Shown here: one piece after another, positions 8,862 through 17,431 of the stretch
Position numbering within the stretch: the stretch's first letter is position 1
Layout: each line of letters begins with the position of its first letter
DNA from: Streptococcus mitis
Lineage (GTDB): Bacteria; Bacillota; Bacilli; Lactobacillales; Streptococcaceae
DNA: 64,000 nucleotides
Direction: 5' to 3'
Assembly (NCBI RefSeq): GCF_002096845.1
Contig: NZ_NCVK01000003.1
Location: forward strand, 24,020 to 88,019
Position numbers and translations under genes: made by a program
Notes under the pieces: model-generated
What the model saw: only the letters and a program-made list of their open reading frames with translations
Told to the model about the DNA's origin: nothing
Database searches by the model: none

Positions 8862-9462
8862 GAAGATTCCTTTCTTTACATTCTAACAGAGGCGATGCTG
8901 CCAACTGACTGGGATTGGTCCCCGGCTGGTTCAGAGGGACAGGTAGGCCTAGTTCTCTATAATACTCTCTCCAAAAATCACTAATCTCCCGCTCCCCATC
9001 CCCAAATTTCATGGGAATGGTTTCAAAAATGGGGAGAATTTCTGCCATGTACTGGGAACAGTAAAAACCAGCTCCATCTGGATAGAAAGAAGCATTGTAG
9101 GGAGCTCCCAGGTGTTTGCAAGCTTTTTCCTTCACAGACTGGATATCCATTTCTGGGTAGACATAGAGGTCGTACAAATGATTGGACTCAAAGAAGTCTG
9201 CTGGTTCCTGACAGATAACACCAGCCTGTCCACTAGCATGGTAAATCATCCCATCCAAATAAATGGCAACATGGTTATAGTTGCCTGTGGAAGTCTGGAT
9301 GGCCTGTCCCATATCTGACTCATCTCTCACAAAATCATACTCTTCGAAAATCAAATTCAAACCACGTCAGCGTCGCCTTACCGTACTCAAGTACAGCTTG
9401 CGGCTAGCTTCCTAGTTTGCTCTTTGATTTTCATTGAGCATCAAATCGCCATTTTCTAACAT
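8845..9462 (-). pseudogene. Permuted papain-like hydrolase (YiiX/NlpC-P60 superfamily), interrupted by a BOX element
   Basis: The body (171 codons from 9360) shows a permuted papain-like fold: a catalytic-type His in YNHVAIYLDGMIYHA, then ACKHLGAPYNASFY and a candidate Cys in GAGFYCSQYMAEIL. The native start appears to be the ATG at 9460-9462, with a GGAG ribosome site, encoding MLENGDL. At codon 8 a 105-bp BOX (9337-9441) is inserted. Because 105 is a multiple of three the frame is kept, but the BOX brings an in-frame TAG at 9412-9414. Downstream only a TTG in the BOX (9360) or an internal Met could restart translation. Probably inactive or weakly expressed. The family includes amidases and endopeptidases; the substrate is unknown. 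Confidence 0.8.
9337..9441 (+). repeat. BOX element, boxA-boxC, inserted in a gene
   Basis: 105 bp from ATACTCTTCGAAAATCAAAT to TTTTCATTGAGCAT. It lies after codon 7 of the hydrolase gene, between GGCGATTTG and GATTTTGTG as read on the minus strand. Confidence 0.92.
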
Positions 9463-9475
9463 GCTTCACTCCTAG

Positions 9476-9500
9476 AAAAAAAAGGAGCCGAAACTCCTTT
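9476..9500 (-). terminator. ppaC: Terminator of ppaC
   Basis: Minus-strand stem AAAGGAG / CTCCTTT with a 6-nt loop followed by a T-run, about 50 bp after the ppaC stop. Confidence 0.8.
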
Positions 9501-9549
9501 CGATATAATTCAAACTAAACTTTCCTATTTTGAACTGACACTCAAAATC

Positions 9550-10485
9550 TTAAGCATTGAAGCTTTCAGTCAATTGAGGTACCACTTGTTTCTTACGTGA
9601 AACGGCACCAGCAAGGAAGGCATGATTGTTTTCAAGTTTGAAGTTGAAGGCTGCTTCGACCTTGTCCATATTGGCACCAAGAGCCAAGATTTCTGAGTTT
9701 GAGTTGACGATATCTGTAATCATCAAGACAAAGTCAGAGTAGCCGTTTGCTGTGTTGGCAGCTTGCATTGCAGCTTCAATTTCTGCTTGGCGTTCCAAAA
9801 CTTCAGCGATATCAACTGTGTTTACTTGGGCAACACGGACATTATTTCCGTTCAATTCAAAAGTCTTAGCATCGATGTCAATCAATTCGTCAGCAGATTT
9901 GCTAGCCAAGTTTGTACCAGCTTTCAACATAGCTAAACCATACTCTTCCAAGTTTACACCAGCTAATTCAGCCAATTCAGGAGCAATAACCTTATCTGTT
10001 GAGTGTGTTGTTGGTGATTTCAAAAGAAGGGTATCTGAAATCAAACCTGAAAGCATCAAACCAGCAATCTCTTTAGGCACAGCTACACCATGTTCTTTGA
10101 ACATACGATAAACGATTGAAGACGCTGAACCAACTGGCTCCAAACGCATGTAAAGTGGACTTGCAGTTTCAAAGTTAGCGACACGGTGGTGGTCTACAAC
10201 ACCATAAACTTCTACTTCAGCGATATCTGATACAGATTGTTGGAATTCATTGTGGTCAGTCAGGATAACTTGCTCTGCACCTTCTGCTTTGGCAGAAGTG
10301 ATAACACGCGGTGCTTCCACACCAAAATAGTTCAAGACAAAGGCTGTTTCTTCATTTGGAGTTCCAAGGGCAACAGCTTCCGTATCCAAACCATAAGCTT
10401 CTTTTGCAAGGTAGGCAAAGGCTACAGATGACCCGATGGCATCTGAGTCTGGATTTTGGTGACCAAATACTAGAATCTTAGACAT
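9550..10485 (-). CDS. ppaC: Manganese-dependent inorganic pyrophosphatase (family II)
   Basis: 311-residue DHH-family enzyme that hydrolyses pyrophosphate in the cytoplasm, pulling biosynthetic reactions forward. The N-terminal domain carries the metal ligands in [13 protein letters not shown] (residues 8-20), the LTDHNE motif near 75 and VDHHR near 97. The C-terminal DHHA2 domain ends with the substrate-binding [10 protein letters not shown]. Length is typical of streptococcal PpaC. Monocistronic with its own terminator. Confidence 0.96.
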   Translation of the reverse strand: MSKILVFGHQNPDSDAIGSSVAFAYLAKEAYGLDTEAVALGTPNEETAFVLNYFGVEAPRVITSAKAEGAEQVILTDHNEFQQSVSDIAEVEVYGVVDHHRVANFETASPLYMRLEPVGSASSIVYRMFKEHGVAVPKEIAGLMLSGLISDTLLLKSPTTHSTDKVIAPELAELAGVNLEEYGLAMLKAGTNLASKSADELIDIDAKTFELNGNNVRVAQVNTVDIAEVLERQAEIEAAMQAANTANGYSDFVLMITDIVNSNSEILALGANMDKVEAAFNFKLENNHAFLAGAVSRKKQVVPQLTESFNA

Positions 10486-10540
10486 GATAATACCTCATTT
10501 TGTTTATTCTCTTTATTGTAGCATTTTTTTCGCTTTTTGA

Positions 10541-10569
10541 CAAAAGTAAGAGGAGTCAAAGGACTCCTC
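10541..10569 (-). terminator. Hairpin, possible terminator of the TrmN6-like / GIY-YIG operon
   Basis: 8-bp arms GAGGAGTC / GACTCCTC with a 4-nt loop. On the minus strand the following tract (TTACTTTTG) is only moderately T-rich. It lies beyond the BOX that forms the operon's 3' end. Confidence 0.5.
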
Positions 10570-10589
10570 ACAATTGTTCAAAATAACTG

Positions 10590-10921
10590 ATACTCTTCGA
10601 AAATCTCTTCAAACTACGTCAGCTTCGCCTTGCCGTAGGTATGGTTACTGACTTCGTCAGTTCTATCCACAACCTCAAAACAGTGTTTTTGAGCTGACTT
10701 CGTCAGTCTTATCTACAACCTCAAAGCAGTGTTTTGAGCTGACTTCGTCAGTCTTATCTACAACCTCAAAGCAGTGTTTTGAGCTGACTTCGTCAGTCTT
10801 ATCTACAACCTCAAAGCAGTGTTTTGAGCTGACTTCGTCAGTCTTATCTACAACCTCAAAGCAGTGCTTTGAGCAACCTACGGCTAGCTTCCTAGTTTCC
10901 TCTTTAATTTTCATTGAGTAT
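10590..10921 (+). repeat. Long BOX element with multiple boxB units
   Basis: 332 bp. The CTGACTTCGTCAG module starts at 10648, 10694, 10739, 10784 and 10829, a 45-bp period apart from one extra T in the first unit. The last repeats are nearly identical, pointing to recent amplification. The boxC end overlaps the last codons of the GIY-YIG gene. Confidence 0.93.
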
Positions 10922-11188
10922 GAGTAAATTTCTATCTTGATTTTCAGATAAAAATCTTTCCTTCTGTGGTCTCTTCTTACGCTTGAGAAGGGCTTCTGCC
11001 GACATGGCTTCTTCCTTACTGGCAAAACCTTGAGCATAGATGAGTTTGACTGGCAAGCGTGCTCGTGTGTATTTGGCTCCCTTCCCACTATTGTGGACAG
11101 CGAGGCGTCTTCTCACATCAGTCGTATAGCCTGTATAGTAAGATCCATCACGGCACTCCAGCACGTACATATAAGCCTTATGATCCAT
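10904..11188 (-). CDS. GIY-YIG domain protein (UPF0213/YazA-like)
   Basis: 94 residues from the ATG at 11188. The nuclease-type GIY-YIG core is visible: [20 protein letters not shown] with the Arg in [20 protein letters not shown]. Such single-domain YazA-like proteins are linked to DNA repair or recombination but lack a proven role. The start overlaps the end of the TrmN6-like gene by 11 bp, and the two genes are commonly adjacent in Firmicutes. A longer frame to 11293 lies inside that gene and is not used. The last codons (ILNEN and the stop) come from the BOX element, so the natural C-terminus has been replaced. Confidence 0.85.
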   Translation of the reverse strand: MDHKAYMYVLECRDGSYYTGYTTDVRRRLAVHNSGKGAKYTRARLPVKLIYAQGFASKEEAMSAEALLKRKKRPQKERFLSENQDRNLLILNEN

Positions 11189-11927
11189 AATAAATCTCTT
11201 CGAGTTCCGGCGTATAAGAGCCATCATCATTGTGGACAATGAGAGGTGGCAAGACCTTAAAGCCACTTGTTGAACCATCCTTGATAGCCTCAATCAAAAG
11301 CATATTGGCTTCCTTTTCTCTTTTTGGATAAACAAACTGCAGGCGCTTAGGAGCTAGATTATGCCGTTGTAAGGTATCCAAAATATCCAGAAGTCGATCA
11401 GGACGATGAACCATAGCCAAGCGCCCATTAGATTTAAGAATACTCTGGGCACTACGACAGATTTCCTGCAAATTGGTCGTGATTTCATGTCGCGCCAAGA
11501 GATAATGTTCGCTCTCGTTCAGGTTTGAATGAGGATCCACCTTGAAATAGGGTGGATTACACAAAATCATATCCACCTTACTTCCCTGGATGTAAGCAGG
11601 CATATTTTTCAAATCATCACAGATGACCTCCATCTGTTCTTCCAAACCATTCAAACGGACAGAGCGTTCAGCCATATCCGCCAAACGCTCCTGAATCTCA
11701 ACAGCCAATATCTGTGCTTGAGTACGAGTGCTAGCAAAAAGCCCCACTGCTCCATTCCCAGCACAGAAATCCACAATCAATCCCTTCTTAGGGAAACGTG
11801 GAAAGCGTGACAAGAGAACACTATCCACCGAATAGCTAAAAACCTCTCTATTTTGAATGATTTTAATATCTGTCGAAAAGAGCTGGTTAATACGCTCTCC
11901 TGATTTTAATAATTGTTCTTCTTCCAT
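11178..11927 (-). CDS. tRNA1(Val) (adenine37-N6)-methyltransferase-like protein (TrmN6/YfiC)
   Basis: 249-residue class I SAM-dependent methyltransferase. The SAM-binding motif I is [15 protein letters not shown] (about 51-65) and the N6-adenine/RNA methyltransferase catalytic motif is LCNPPYF near 125. The opening region ([20 protein letters not shown]) is typical of the TrmN6 branch that methylates A37 of a tRNA in E. coli; the tRNA target in streptococci is inferred. It is the first gene of an operon with the GIY-YIG protein. Confidence 0.85.
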   Translation of the reverse strand: MEEEQLLKSGERINQLFSTDIKIIQNREVFSYSVDSVLLSRFPRFPKKGLIVDFCAGNGAVGLFASTRTQAQILAVEIQERLADMAERSVRLNGLEEQMEVICDDLKNMPAYIQGSKVDMILCNPPYFKVDPHSNLNESEHYLLARHEITTNLQEICRSAQSILKSNGRLAMVHRPDRLLDILDTLQRHNLAPKRLQFVYPKREKEANMLLIEAIKDGSTSGFKVLPPLIVHNDDGSYTPELEEIYYGS

Positions 11928-11979
11928 GATTCTATTATAGCAAATTTATATTAACATTACAAAAGGTAGGAGGTTCTAA

Positions 11980-12339
11980 CTAGTGCTTCTTCTTCAAATG
12001 TTGAAGGGCTTCCTTAGTCCAAATTGGCATCATTCGTTTGAGAGGAGCGAAGCCATAGTTAAAACGATCGCTTGAAAAGCGTCTCCGTCTTGGAAACTGG
12101 TGCTTTTCTTCCTCCAAAGTACGGATAGAAAGACTAGCTTTCCCTGTAAATTCATCTAAATCCACTACTTGAACCTGAACCTCTTCATCGACTTTCAAGG
12201 CTTCTTGGATATTTTCAATAAAGCCTGTCCGAATCTCTGAAATGTGAATCAGCCCCGTATCACCCGTCTCTAGTTCAACAAAGGCTCCGTAGGGCTGAAT
12301 CCCTGTAATACGCCCCTTTAGCTTATCACCGATTTTCAT
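11980..12339 (-). CDS. cvfD: S1-domain RNA-binding protein, CvfD/YugI (general stress protein 13) family
   Basis: 119 residues from the ATG at 12339. Residues 1-75 form one S1 domain (IGDKLKGRITGIQPYGAFVE, then GLIHISEI) and the basic tail (RRRRF, KKKH) suits RNA binding. It matches the CvfD/YugI group; pneumococcal CvfD has been described as a pleiotropic post-transcriptional regulator. The start lies 1 nt after the stop of the HAD-cyclophilin gene, so it is translated from the same mRNA. The nine extra codons of the longer frame overlap that gene and are not used. Confidence 0.82.
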   Translation of the reverse strand: MKIGDKLKGRITGIQPYGAFVELETGDTGLIHISEIRTGFIENIQEALKVDEEVQVQVVDLDEFTGKASLSIRTLEEEKHQFPRRRRFSSDRFNYGFAPLKRMMPIWTKEALQHLKKKH

Positions 12340-12340
12340 C

Positions 12341-13741
12341 TTAGTTCTCGATTTCAATTGTTTCAATCACAACATCTTCAACTGGCTTGTCCATAGCCCC
12401 TGTCTCAACAGCAGCAATAGCATCCAAAACAGCGTAAGAAGCTTCATCAGTTAACTGACCAAAAACCGTGTGACGGCGGTCTAGGTGAGGGGTTCCACCT
12501 TGGTTGGCATAGATTTCCGCAATCGGTTCTGGCCAACCACCACGAGCAATTTCTTTCTTAGAATAAGGCAGGTGCTGGTTTTGGACGATAAAGAACTGGC
12601 TGCCATTGGTATTTGGACCAGCATTAGCCATAGAAAGAGCACCACGGATATTGTAAAGTTCTTCTGAGAACTCATCCTCAAATGATTCACCGTAGATTGA
12701 CTCGCCACCCATACCAGTTCCAGTTGGGTCTCCACCTTGGATCATAAAGTCCTTGATAATACGGTGGAAAATGACACCATCATAATAGCCATCTTTAGAA
12801 AGAGCTACAAAGTTAGCCACTGTTTTAGGAGCATGCTCTGGGAAGAGCTTGATACGCAAGTCTCCGTGATTGGTCTTAATAGTCGCGATAGGACCTTCTA
12901 CTACTTCAATGTCTACTTGTGGAAAATGCAATTCTTTTTCTACCATACCAAATCCTTCTAAGGCATCAAAAATGCCATCTTCTTCTAATGTTTTTGTAAT
13001 ATAATCTGCTTTTTCTTTGATGTTATCATGAGAAATTTCCATTGCAACGCTGATTCCAGCATAATCAAAGAGTTCCAAGTCATTCAGCCCATCTCCAAAA
13101 ACCATGACGTTCTCTGGTTTGAATCCAAGGTGTTCCACAACTTTTTCCACACCCGTCGCTTTGGAGCCTGAAATCGGCACAATATCAGACGAATGTTGAT
13201 GCCAACGAACCATGCGAAGTTTGTCTGAGAGACTATCAGGCAAGTGCAAGTCATCTCCCTTATCTTCAAAAGTCCACATCTGATAGATATCTTCTTTTTC
13301 ATGGAAATCTGGATCTACATCTAAATCGGGATAAATTGGATTGATAGCTTCACTAATCATATCGGTGCGAGTCGACAACTTGGCATCATGACTCCCAACC
13401 AAACCATACTCAATTCCTTCTTGCTTAATCCAAGAGATATACTCCTCAACATCTGACTTCTCAATCTGATGTTGATAAATAACCTGACCTTTTTTATCTT
13501 CAATATAGGCCCCATTCAAGGTCACAAAAAAGTCAGGCTTGAGTTCACGAATTTCTGGCACGACACCAAAAATCCCTCGTCCAGAAGCAATACCTGTCAA
13601 AATTCCTTTCTCACGTAATTGCTTAAAAACAGTTGGGATTGAAGCTGGAATAAAACCTGTCTTTGAATTCCGCAATGTATCATCAATATCAAAAAAGACA
13701 ATCTTAATCTTCTTTGCCTTGTATTTTAATTTGGCATCCAT
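12341..13741 (-). CDS. Bifunctional Cof-type HAD hydrolase / cyclophilin peptidyl-prolyl isomerase
   Basis: 466-residue two-domain protein. The N-terminal half (about 10-260) is a HAD-IIB phosphatase: nucleophile motif [11 protein letters not shown] (D17, D19), a Cof-type cap, and the late motif [13 protein letters not shown] near 213. The C-terminal half (about 280-466) is a cyclophilin: [46 protein letters not shown] and HTVFGQL. The reading frame through the junction is open, so it is a true fusion, seen in streptococci and a few relatives. Both domains look catalytically complete. No signal peptide, hence cytoplasmic. Coupled to cvfD. Confidence 0.93.
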   Translation of the reverse strand: MDAKLKYKAKKIKIVFFDIDDTLRNSKTGFIPASIPTVFKQLREKGILTGIASGRGIFGVVPEIRELKPDFFVTLNGAYIEDKKGQVIYQHQIEKSDVEEYISWIKQEGIEYGLVGSHDAKLSTRTDMISEAINPIYPDLDVDPDFHEKEDIYQMWTFEDKGDDLHLPDSLSDKLRMVRWHQHSSDIVPISGSKATGVEKVVEHLGFKPENVMVFGDGLNDLELFDYAGISVAMEISHDNIKEKADYITKTLEEDGIFDALEGFGMVEKELHFPQVDIEVVEGPIATIKTNHGDLRIKLFPEHAPKTVANFVALSKDGYYDGVIFHRIIKDFMIQGGDPTGTGMGGESIYGESFEDEFSEELYNIRGALSMANAGPNTNGSQFFIVQNQHLPYSKKEIARGGWPEPIAEIYANQGGTPHLDRRHTVFGQLTDEASYAVLDAIAAVETGAMDKPVEDVVIETIEIEN

Positions 13742-13823
13742 CTCACTACCTCTTTCAATCTAACTCTTTCCATTATACCATAAAGTAGCCTAAATCCCAC
13801 ATCCCCAATAAAATCCTTATCTC

Positions 13824-14327
13824 TTATCCGAATTCCTTTACTAGATACAAAACCAAATCATCATTATTTTGGCTAGTTGCATTCATTTCCAAGGGTTGAT
13901 TTCGATACCAGACACCTGTCCCATCTGGAATGTAGCCCCGTTTGATATACAATCTCTGAGCAGGACCATACCCCAAGTGCAAACCTACACCAAGAGTGAC
14001 CTTACTCGAAACAAACTTGACTCGTTTTTCTGCTTCTTCTAGCAGTTGATTACCAATCCCTTGATTTCGAAAAGGCTCAAACACATTAAAATCTGATAAT
14101 TCTGGATAGACTTCTGCAAAAGGACCATGTTTAGCAGAGGGCAAAATGGTAACGTAGCCCGCTACAGCACCATCAATCTCTGCAACTAAGACTTCTCTAT
14201 CCCCACTTTCCTGTTCCAGAAAATATCTAGCCAAAATTTCCTCTCTACCAGGCCAACCTTGATTCATAAATCCATGAGATAAGGATTCAATATCAGACTT
14301 AATCATATTTCTAATCGTACAATTCAT
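13824..14327 (-). CDS. GNAT-family N-acetyltransferase
   Basis: About 167 residues. The acetyl-CoA site is visible as FRNQGIGNQLLEEAEKRV (R/Q-x-x-G-x-G/A), preceded by VAEIDGAVAGYVTIL and followed by the C-terminal YIKRGYIPDGTGVWY. The substrate cannot be told. I start at the ATG at 14327 because the upstream ATG at 14363 overlaps the TGnTATAAT -10 of the probable promoter (minus strand around 14362-14370). Monocistronic. Confidence 0.8.
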   Translation of the reverse strand: MNCTIRNMIKSDIESLSHGFMNQGWPGREEILARYFLEQESGDREVLVAEIDGAVAGYVTILPSAKHGPFAEVYPELSDFNVFEPFRNQGIGNQLLEEAEKRVKFVSSKVTLGVGLHLGYGPAQRLYIKRGYIPDGTGVWYRNQPLEMNATSQNNDDLVLYLVKEFG

Positions 14328-14471
14328 CTTTGTCTTACCAATCTTTACTCTTTCTATCACCATTATAGCACGCCAAGGTCAGAAAAAAACTATCTCGTGA
14401 AAAAAGACCCAACCGAGTCTCAATTCGCTTTCTTGTTTCAAAGCTCATGAAAAAGAGGTCCACTGAACCTG

Positions 14472-14497
14472 AAAAAAAGACCCAACCGGGTCTTTTC
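14472..14497 (-). terminator. Terminator of the rpsF-ssb-rpsR operon
   Basis: Minus-strand stem AAAAGACCC / GGGTCTTTT followed by a T-run directly after the rpsR stop. A degenerate copy of the same motif lies at about 14399-14420 with one arm decayed. Confidence 0.88.
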
Positions 14498-14498
14498 T

Positions 14499-14738
14499 TT
14501 AATCTTCGTTTACGAAAGGCATCAAAGCCATTACGCGAGCGCGTTTGATAGCTGTTGTTACTTTACGTTGGTTTTTAGCTGAAGTTCCTGTTACACGACG
14601 AGGAAGGATTTTCCCACGTTCTGAAACGAAACGGCTAAGAAGCTCAGTATCTTTGTAATCAACATATTCAATTTTGTTTGCTGCGATGTAATCAACTTTT
14701 TTACGGCGTTTGAATCCGCCACGACGTTGTTGAGCCAT
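14499..14738 (-). CDS. rpsR: 30S ribosomal protein S18
   Basis: 79 residues, full length. [20 protein letters not shown], the [20 protein letters not shown] core and the [13 protein letters not shown] end are invariant S18 features. It binds 16S rRNA in the platform next to S6, whose gene heads the same operon. This form has no zinc-type cysteine cluster. Confidence 0.98.
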   Translation of the reverse strand: MAQQRRGGFKRRKKVDYIAANKIEYVDYKDTELLSRFVSERGKILPRRVTGTSAKNQRKVTTAIKRARVMALMPFVNED

Positions 14739-14770
14739 GTTTTTTTCTCCTTTATAATTTTACTTGTCCA

Positions 14771-15241
14771 TTAGAATGGTAAATCATCATCTGAAATATC
14801 CAATGGATTTGTTGCTCCAAATGGATTTTCATCACGTGAAAAGTCTGGTACTGAATTTGTAGGCGCTGAATAGTTTGAACTTGGTGCAGAGTAAGCTCCA
14901 CCTGTGTGACCCTCACGCACACTACGGCTTTCCAACATTTGGAAATTCTCAGCCACGACCTCTGTCACGTAGACACGTTGTCCTTGCTGGTTATCGTAAC
15001 TACGAGTCTGGATACGACCTGTCACCCCGATAAGTGAGCCTTTTTTAGCCCAATTAGCAAGGTTTTCAGCCTGTTGGCGCCACATAACGACATTGATAAA
15101 ATCAGCCTCACGTTCGCCATTTTGACTCTTAAATGTACGGTTTACTGCAAGAGTAAAAGTCGCAACTGCTACATTTGATGGGGTATAACGCAACTCAGCG
15201 TCACGTGTCATACGCCCTACAAGTACAACATTGTTAATCAT
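14771..15241 (-). CDS. ssb: Single-stranded DNA-binding protein (SSB)
   Basis: 156 residues. Residues 1-105 are the OB-fold ([20 protein letters not shown], then [15 protein letters not shown] and the [13 protein letters not shown] strand). A flexible Ser/Asn/Pro linker leads to the acidic tip DISDDDLPF, which recruits replication and repair partners. It sits between rpsF and rpsR in the conserved Firmicute operon and is the housekeeping SSB, not the short competence-type SsbB. Confidence 0.97.
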   Translation of the reverse strand: MINNVVLVGRMTRDAELRYTPSNVAVATFTLAVNRTFKSQNGEREADFINVVMWRQQAENLANWAKKGSLIGVTGRIQTRSYDNQQGQRVYVTEVVAENFQMLESRSVREGHTGGAYSAPSSNYSAPTNSVPDFSRDENPFGATNPLDISDDDLPF

Positions 15242-15254
15242 AGTTTTTACCTTC

Positions 15255-15545
15255 TTACGCGTCAGTTTTGACGATCATGTGACGAAGAATGTCAGCGTTG
15301 ATTTTTGAAAGACGGTCAAACTCTTTAAGAGCTACGTCGTCGTTTGCTTCAACGTTAACGATGTGGTAAAGTCCTTCACGGAAATCTTTGATTTCGTATG
15401 CAAGACGGCGTTTTTCCCAAGTTTTTGATTCAACAACAGTTGCACCGTTGTCAGTCAAAATAGAGTCAAAACGTGCTACCAAAGCGTTTTTAGCTTCTTC
15501 TTCAATGTTTGGACGAATGATATAAAGAATTTCGTATTTAGCCAT
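15255..15545 (-). CDS. rpsF: 30S ribosomal protein S6
   Basis: 96 residues, normal length. The ferredoxin-like S6 fold is recognisable from [17 protein letters not shown], the [20 protein letters not shown] strand and DILRHMIVK. First gene of the rpsF-ssb-rpsR operon, 13 bp before ssb, with its own promoter and a structured leader in which S6:S18 feedback control could act. Confidence 0.98.
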   Translation of the reverse strand: MAKYEILYIIRPNIEEEAKNALVARFDSILTDNGATVVESKTWEKRRLAYEIKDFREGLYHIVNVEANDDVALKEFDRLSKINADILRHMIVKTDA

Positions 15546-15573
15546 TGATATGTTCCTCCTTTTGGTCTAATGA

Positions 15574-15612
15574 CCCCAAGACTTTGCAAGGGGTAAGTGA
15601 GGTTCGCTCACA
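15574..15612 (-). promoter_or_regulatory. rpsF: Structured 5' leader of rpsF, candidate S6:S18 autoregulatory site
   Basis: Two hairpins lie between promoter and start codon: GTGAG/CTCAC around 15598-15612 and ACCCC/GGGGT around 15574-15595. In many bacteria the S6:S18 complex binds its own leader mRNA. The position fits, but I cannot confirm the consensus binding loop here. Confidence 0.4.
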
Positions 15613-15620
15613 ATAAACTA

Positions 15621-15649
15621 TTATACTAGAAAAAATTTTTTTACGCAAG
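15621..15649 (-). promoter_or_regulatory. rpsF: rpsF operon promoter
   Basis: Minus strand -35 TTGCGT (15644-15649), 17-bp A/T-tract spacer, -10 TATAAT (15621-15626), leaving a leader of about 70 nt. Confidence 0.8.
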
Positions 15650-15667
15650 TAAAAACTCTAGAATTCG

Positions 15668-15690
15668 AAAAAACGCCACATGGACGTTTT
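15668..15690 (-). terminator. asnS: Terminator of asnS
   Basis: Minus-strand stem formed by AAAACGTCCA and its partner, followed by TTTTTT, 8 bp after the asnS stop. Confidence 0.75.
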
Positions 15691-15697
15691 CCTGTTC

Positions 15698-17041
15698 TTA
15701 TGGTTTGATACGGTGCAACATACGTGGGAACGGAATGGCTTCACGGATATGTTTTGTTCCTGCTGCGAAAGTTACCATACGCTCGATACCGATACCAAAT
15801 CCACCGTGTGGAACTGTACCGTATTTACGAAGGTCAAGGTAGAATTCATACTCTGTACGATCCATGCCAAGTTCATCCATCTTAGCGACAAGGGCATCGT
15901 AGTCTTCCTCGCGCATAGAACCACCGATGATTTCTCCATAGCCTTCTGGAGCAAGCAAGTCTGCACAAAGCACGCGCTCTGGATTTCCAGGAACTGGTTT
16001 CATGTAGAAGGCCTTGATGGCTGCTGGATAGTTCATGACAAAAGTTGGCACACCAAAGTGGTTTGAAATCCACGTTTCGTGTGGTGAACCAAAGTCATCA
16101 CCATGCTCAAGATGTTCGTAGTCAGCGTCTTCATCATTTTCATGCTCTTGCAAGAGGTCAATAGCTTGATCGTAGGTAATGCGTTTAAAGGGCTCTGCAA
16201 TGTAGCGTTTCAAGAGTTCTGTATCACGTTCCAAGGTTTCCAAGGCTTGAGGCGCACGGTCAAGAACACCTTGTAGAAGAGCTTTTACATAAGCCTCTTG
16301 CAAGTCAAGTGACTCATCGTGTGTCAAGTATGAATACTCTGCGTCCATCATCCAGAACTCAGTCAAGTGACGACGCGTTTTTGATTTTTCAGCACGGAAT
16401 ACTGGACCAAAGTCAAAGACACGACCAAGAGCCATAGCACCTGCTTCTAGGTAAAGCTGACCTGATTGGCTTAAGTAAGCTGGAGTTCCGAAGTAGTCTG
16501 TTTCAAAGAGTTCTGTTGAATCTTCTGCCGCATTTCCTGAAAGAATTGGACTATCAAACTTCATGAAACCGTTCTTGTCGAAGAACTCATAAGTCGCATA
16601 GATAATAGCGTTACGGATTTGCATCACTGCTACTTGCTTACGAGAGCGTAGCCACAAGTGACGGTTGTCCATCAAGAAGTCTGTTCCGTGTTCTTTTGGT
16701 GTGATTGGGTAGTCTTGAGATTCACCAATCACTTCGATGTCTGTAATGTCCAACTCATAACCAAACTTAGAACGTTCGTCCTCTTTGACAATTCCTGTCA
16801 CATAAACAGAAGTTTCTTGGCTCAAGCGTTTGATGACATCAAACTTTTCAGCTCCTACTTCTTCACCAAATTTTTCTACAAAGTTTGGTTTAAAGGCTAC
16901 ACCTTGGAAGAAGGCTGTTCCGTCACGCAATTGCAAGAAGGCGATTTTCCCTTTTCCTGATTTGTTGGCAACCCAAGCGCCAATCGTCACTTCCTGACCA
17001 ACATAGTCTTTTACATCAATAATCGTTACACGTTTTGTCAT
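15698..17041 (-). CDS. asnS: Asparaginyl-tRNA synthetase
   Basis: 447 residues. N-terminal OB-fold anticodon-binding domain (about 1-110, [20 protein letters not shown]) and a class II catalytic core with motif 2 ([20 protein letters not shown], near 213) and motif 3 ([10 protein letters not shown], near 415). It charges tRNA-Asn directly. It follows the VOC and aminotransferase genes on the same strand with 18 bp spacing, so it may be cotranscribed with them, and has its own terminator. Confidence 0.97.
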   Translation of the reverse strand: MTKRVTIIDVKDYVGQEVTIGAWVANKSGKGKIAFLQLRDGTAFFQGVAFKPNFVEKFGEEVGAEKFDVIKRLSQETSVYVTGIVKEDERSKFGYELDITDIEVIGESQDYPITPKEHGTDFLMDNRHLWLRSRKQVAVMQIRNAIIYATYEFFDKNGFMKFDSPILSGNAAEDSTELFETDYFGTPAYLSQSGQLYLEAGAMALGRVFDFGPVFRAEKSKTRRHLTEFWMMDAEYSYLTHDESLDLQEAYVKALLQGVLDRAPQALETLERDTELLKRYIAEPFKRITYDQAIDLLQEHENDEDADYEHLEHGDDFGSPHETWISNHFGVPTFVMNYPAAIKAFYMKPVPGNPERVLCADLLAPEGYGEIIGGSMREEDYDALVAKMDELGMDRTEYEFYLDLRKYGTVPHGGFGIGIERMVTFAAGTKHIREAIPFPRMLHRIKP

Positions 17042-17059
17042 TGTTTTTCCTTTTCTTTT

Positions 17060-17431
17060 TTATTCTTTATGGCAAACCACTTCTATATTGTTCCCATCTG
17101 GGTCAATCACAAAAGCAGCGTAGTAAATCGGTTGCTCACTGCGATAACCAGGAGCTCCATTGTCTCGCCCACTTGCCTCTAAGCCAGCCTCATAACAAGC
17201 TTGAACCTCTTCCTTATTTTCTGCTAAGAAAGCAAAGTGAATAGGATCTTGTGTCCCCTGAGCCAGCCAAAAATCTCCACCAGGATGAGGGCTGTTTGGG
17301 GCAAGAAAACTGATTAGAGAAGGCGTCCTAAAAGCCAATTTATAGCCCAAAGGAGCGAGAAATCTCCTATAAAATCTTTCTGAAATTTGTAAATCCTTTA
17401 CCTTAATTTCAAAATGATCAATCATTCTCAC
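17060..17431 (-). CDS. VOC (glyoxalase/dioxygenase superfamily) protein
   Basis: 123 residues with the betaalphabetabetabeta module repeated: MIDHFEIKVKDLQISERFYR at the start, DPIHFAFLAENKEEV in the middle and AAFVIDPDGNNIEVV at the end. His and Glu residues at the usual metal positions (H5, H57, E117) are present. The substrate is unknown; members include glyoxalases and resistance proteins. It overlaps the end of the aminotransferase gene by 14 bp, so translation is coupled. Confidence 0.82.
   Translation of the reverse strand: MRMIDHFEIKVKDLQISERFYRRFLAPLGYKLAFRTPSLISFLAPNSPHPGGDFWLAQGTQDPIHFAFLAENKEEVQACYEAGLEASGRDNGAPGYRSEQPIYYAAFVIDPDGNNIEVVCHKE

Noticed and set aside
10600..10900. 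Regular repeats resembling a CRISPR array
   Set aside because: The whole 45-bp unit repeats without unique spacers, and no cas genes are present; it is a BOX.
10675..11088. 137-codon minus-strand frame
   Set aside because: Mostly BOX repeats and antisense-frame sequence of the GIY-YIG gene; not a gene.
11189..11293. N-terminal extension of the GIY-YIG protein
   Set aside because: It lies inside the methyltransferase gene and does not resemble family members; the start [11 protein letters not shown] fits.
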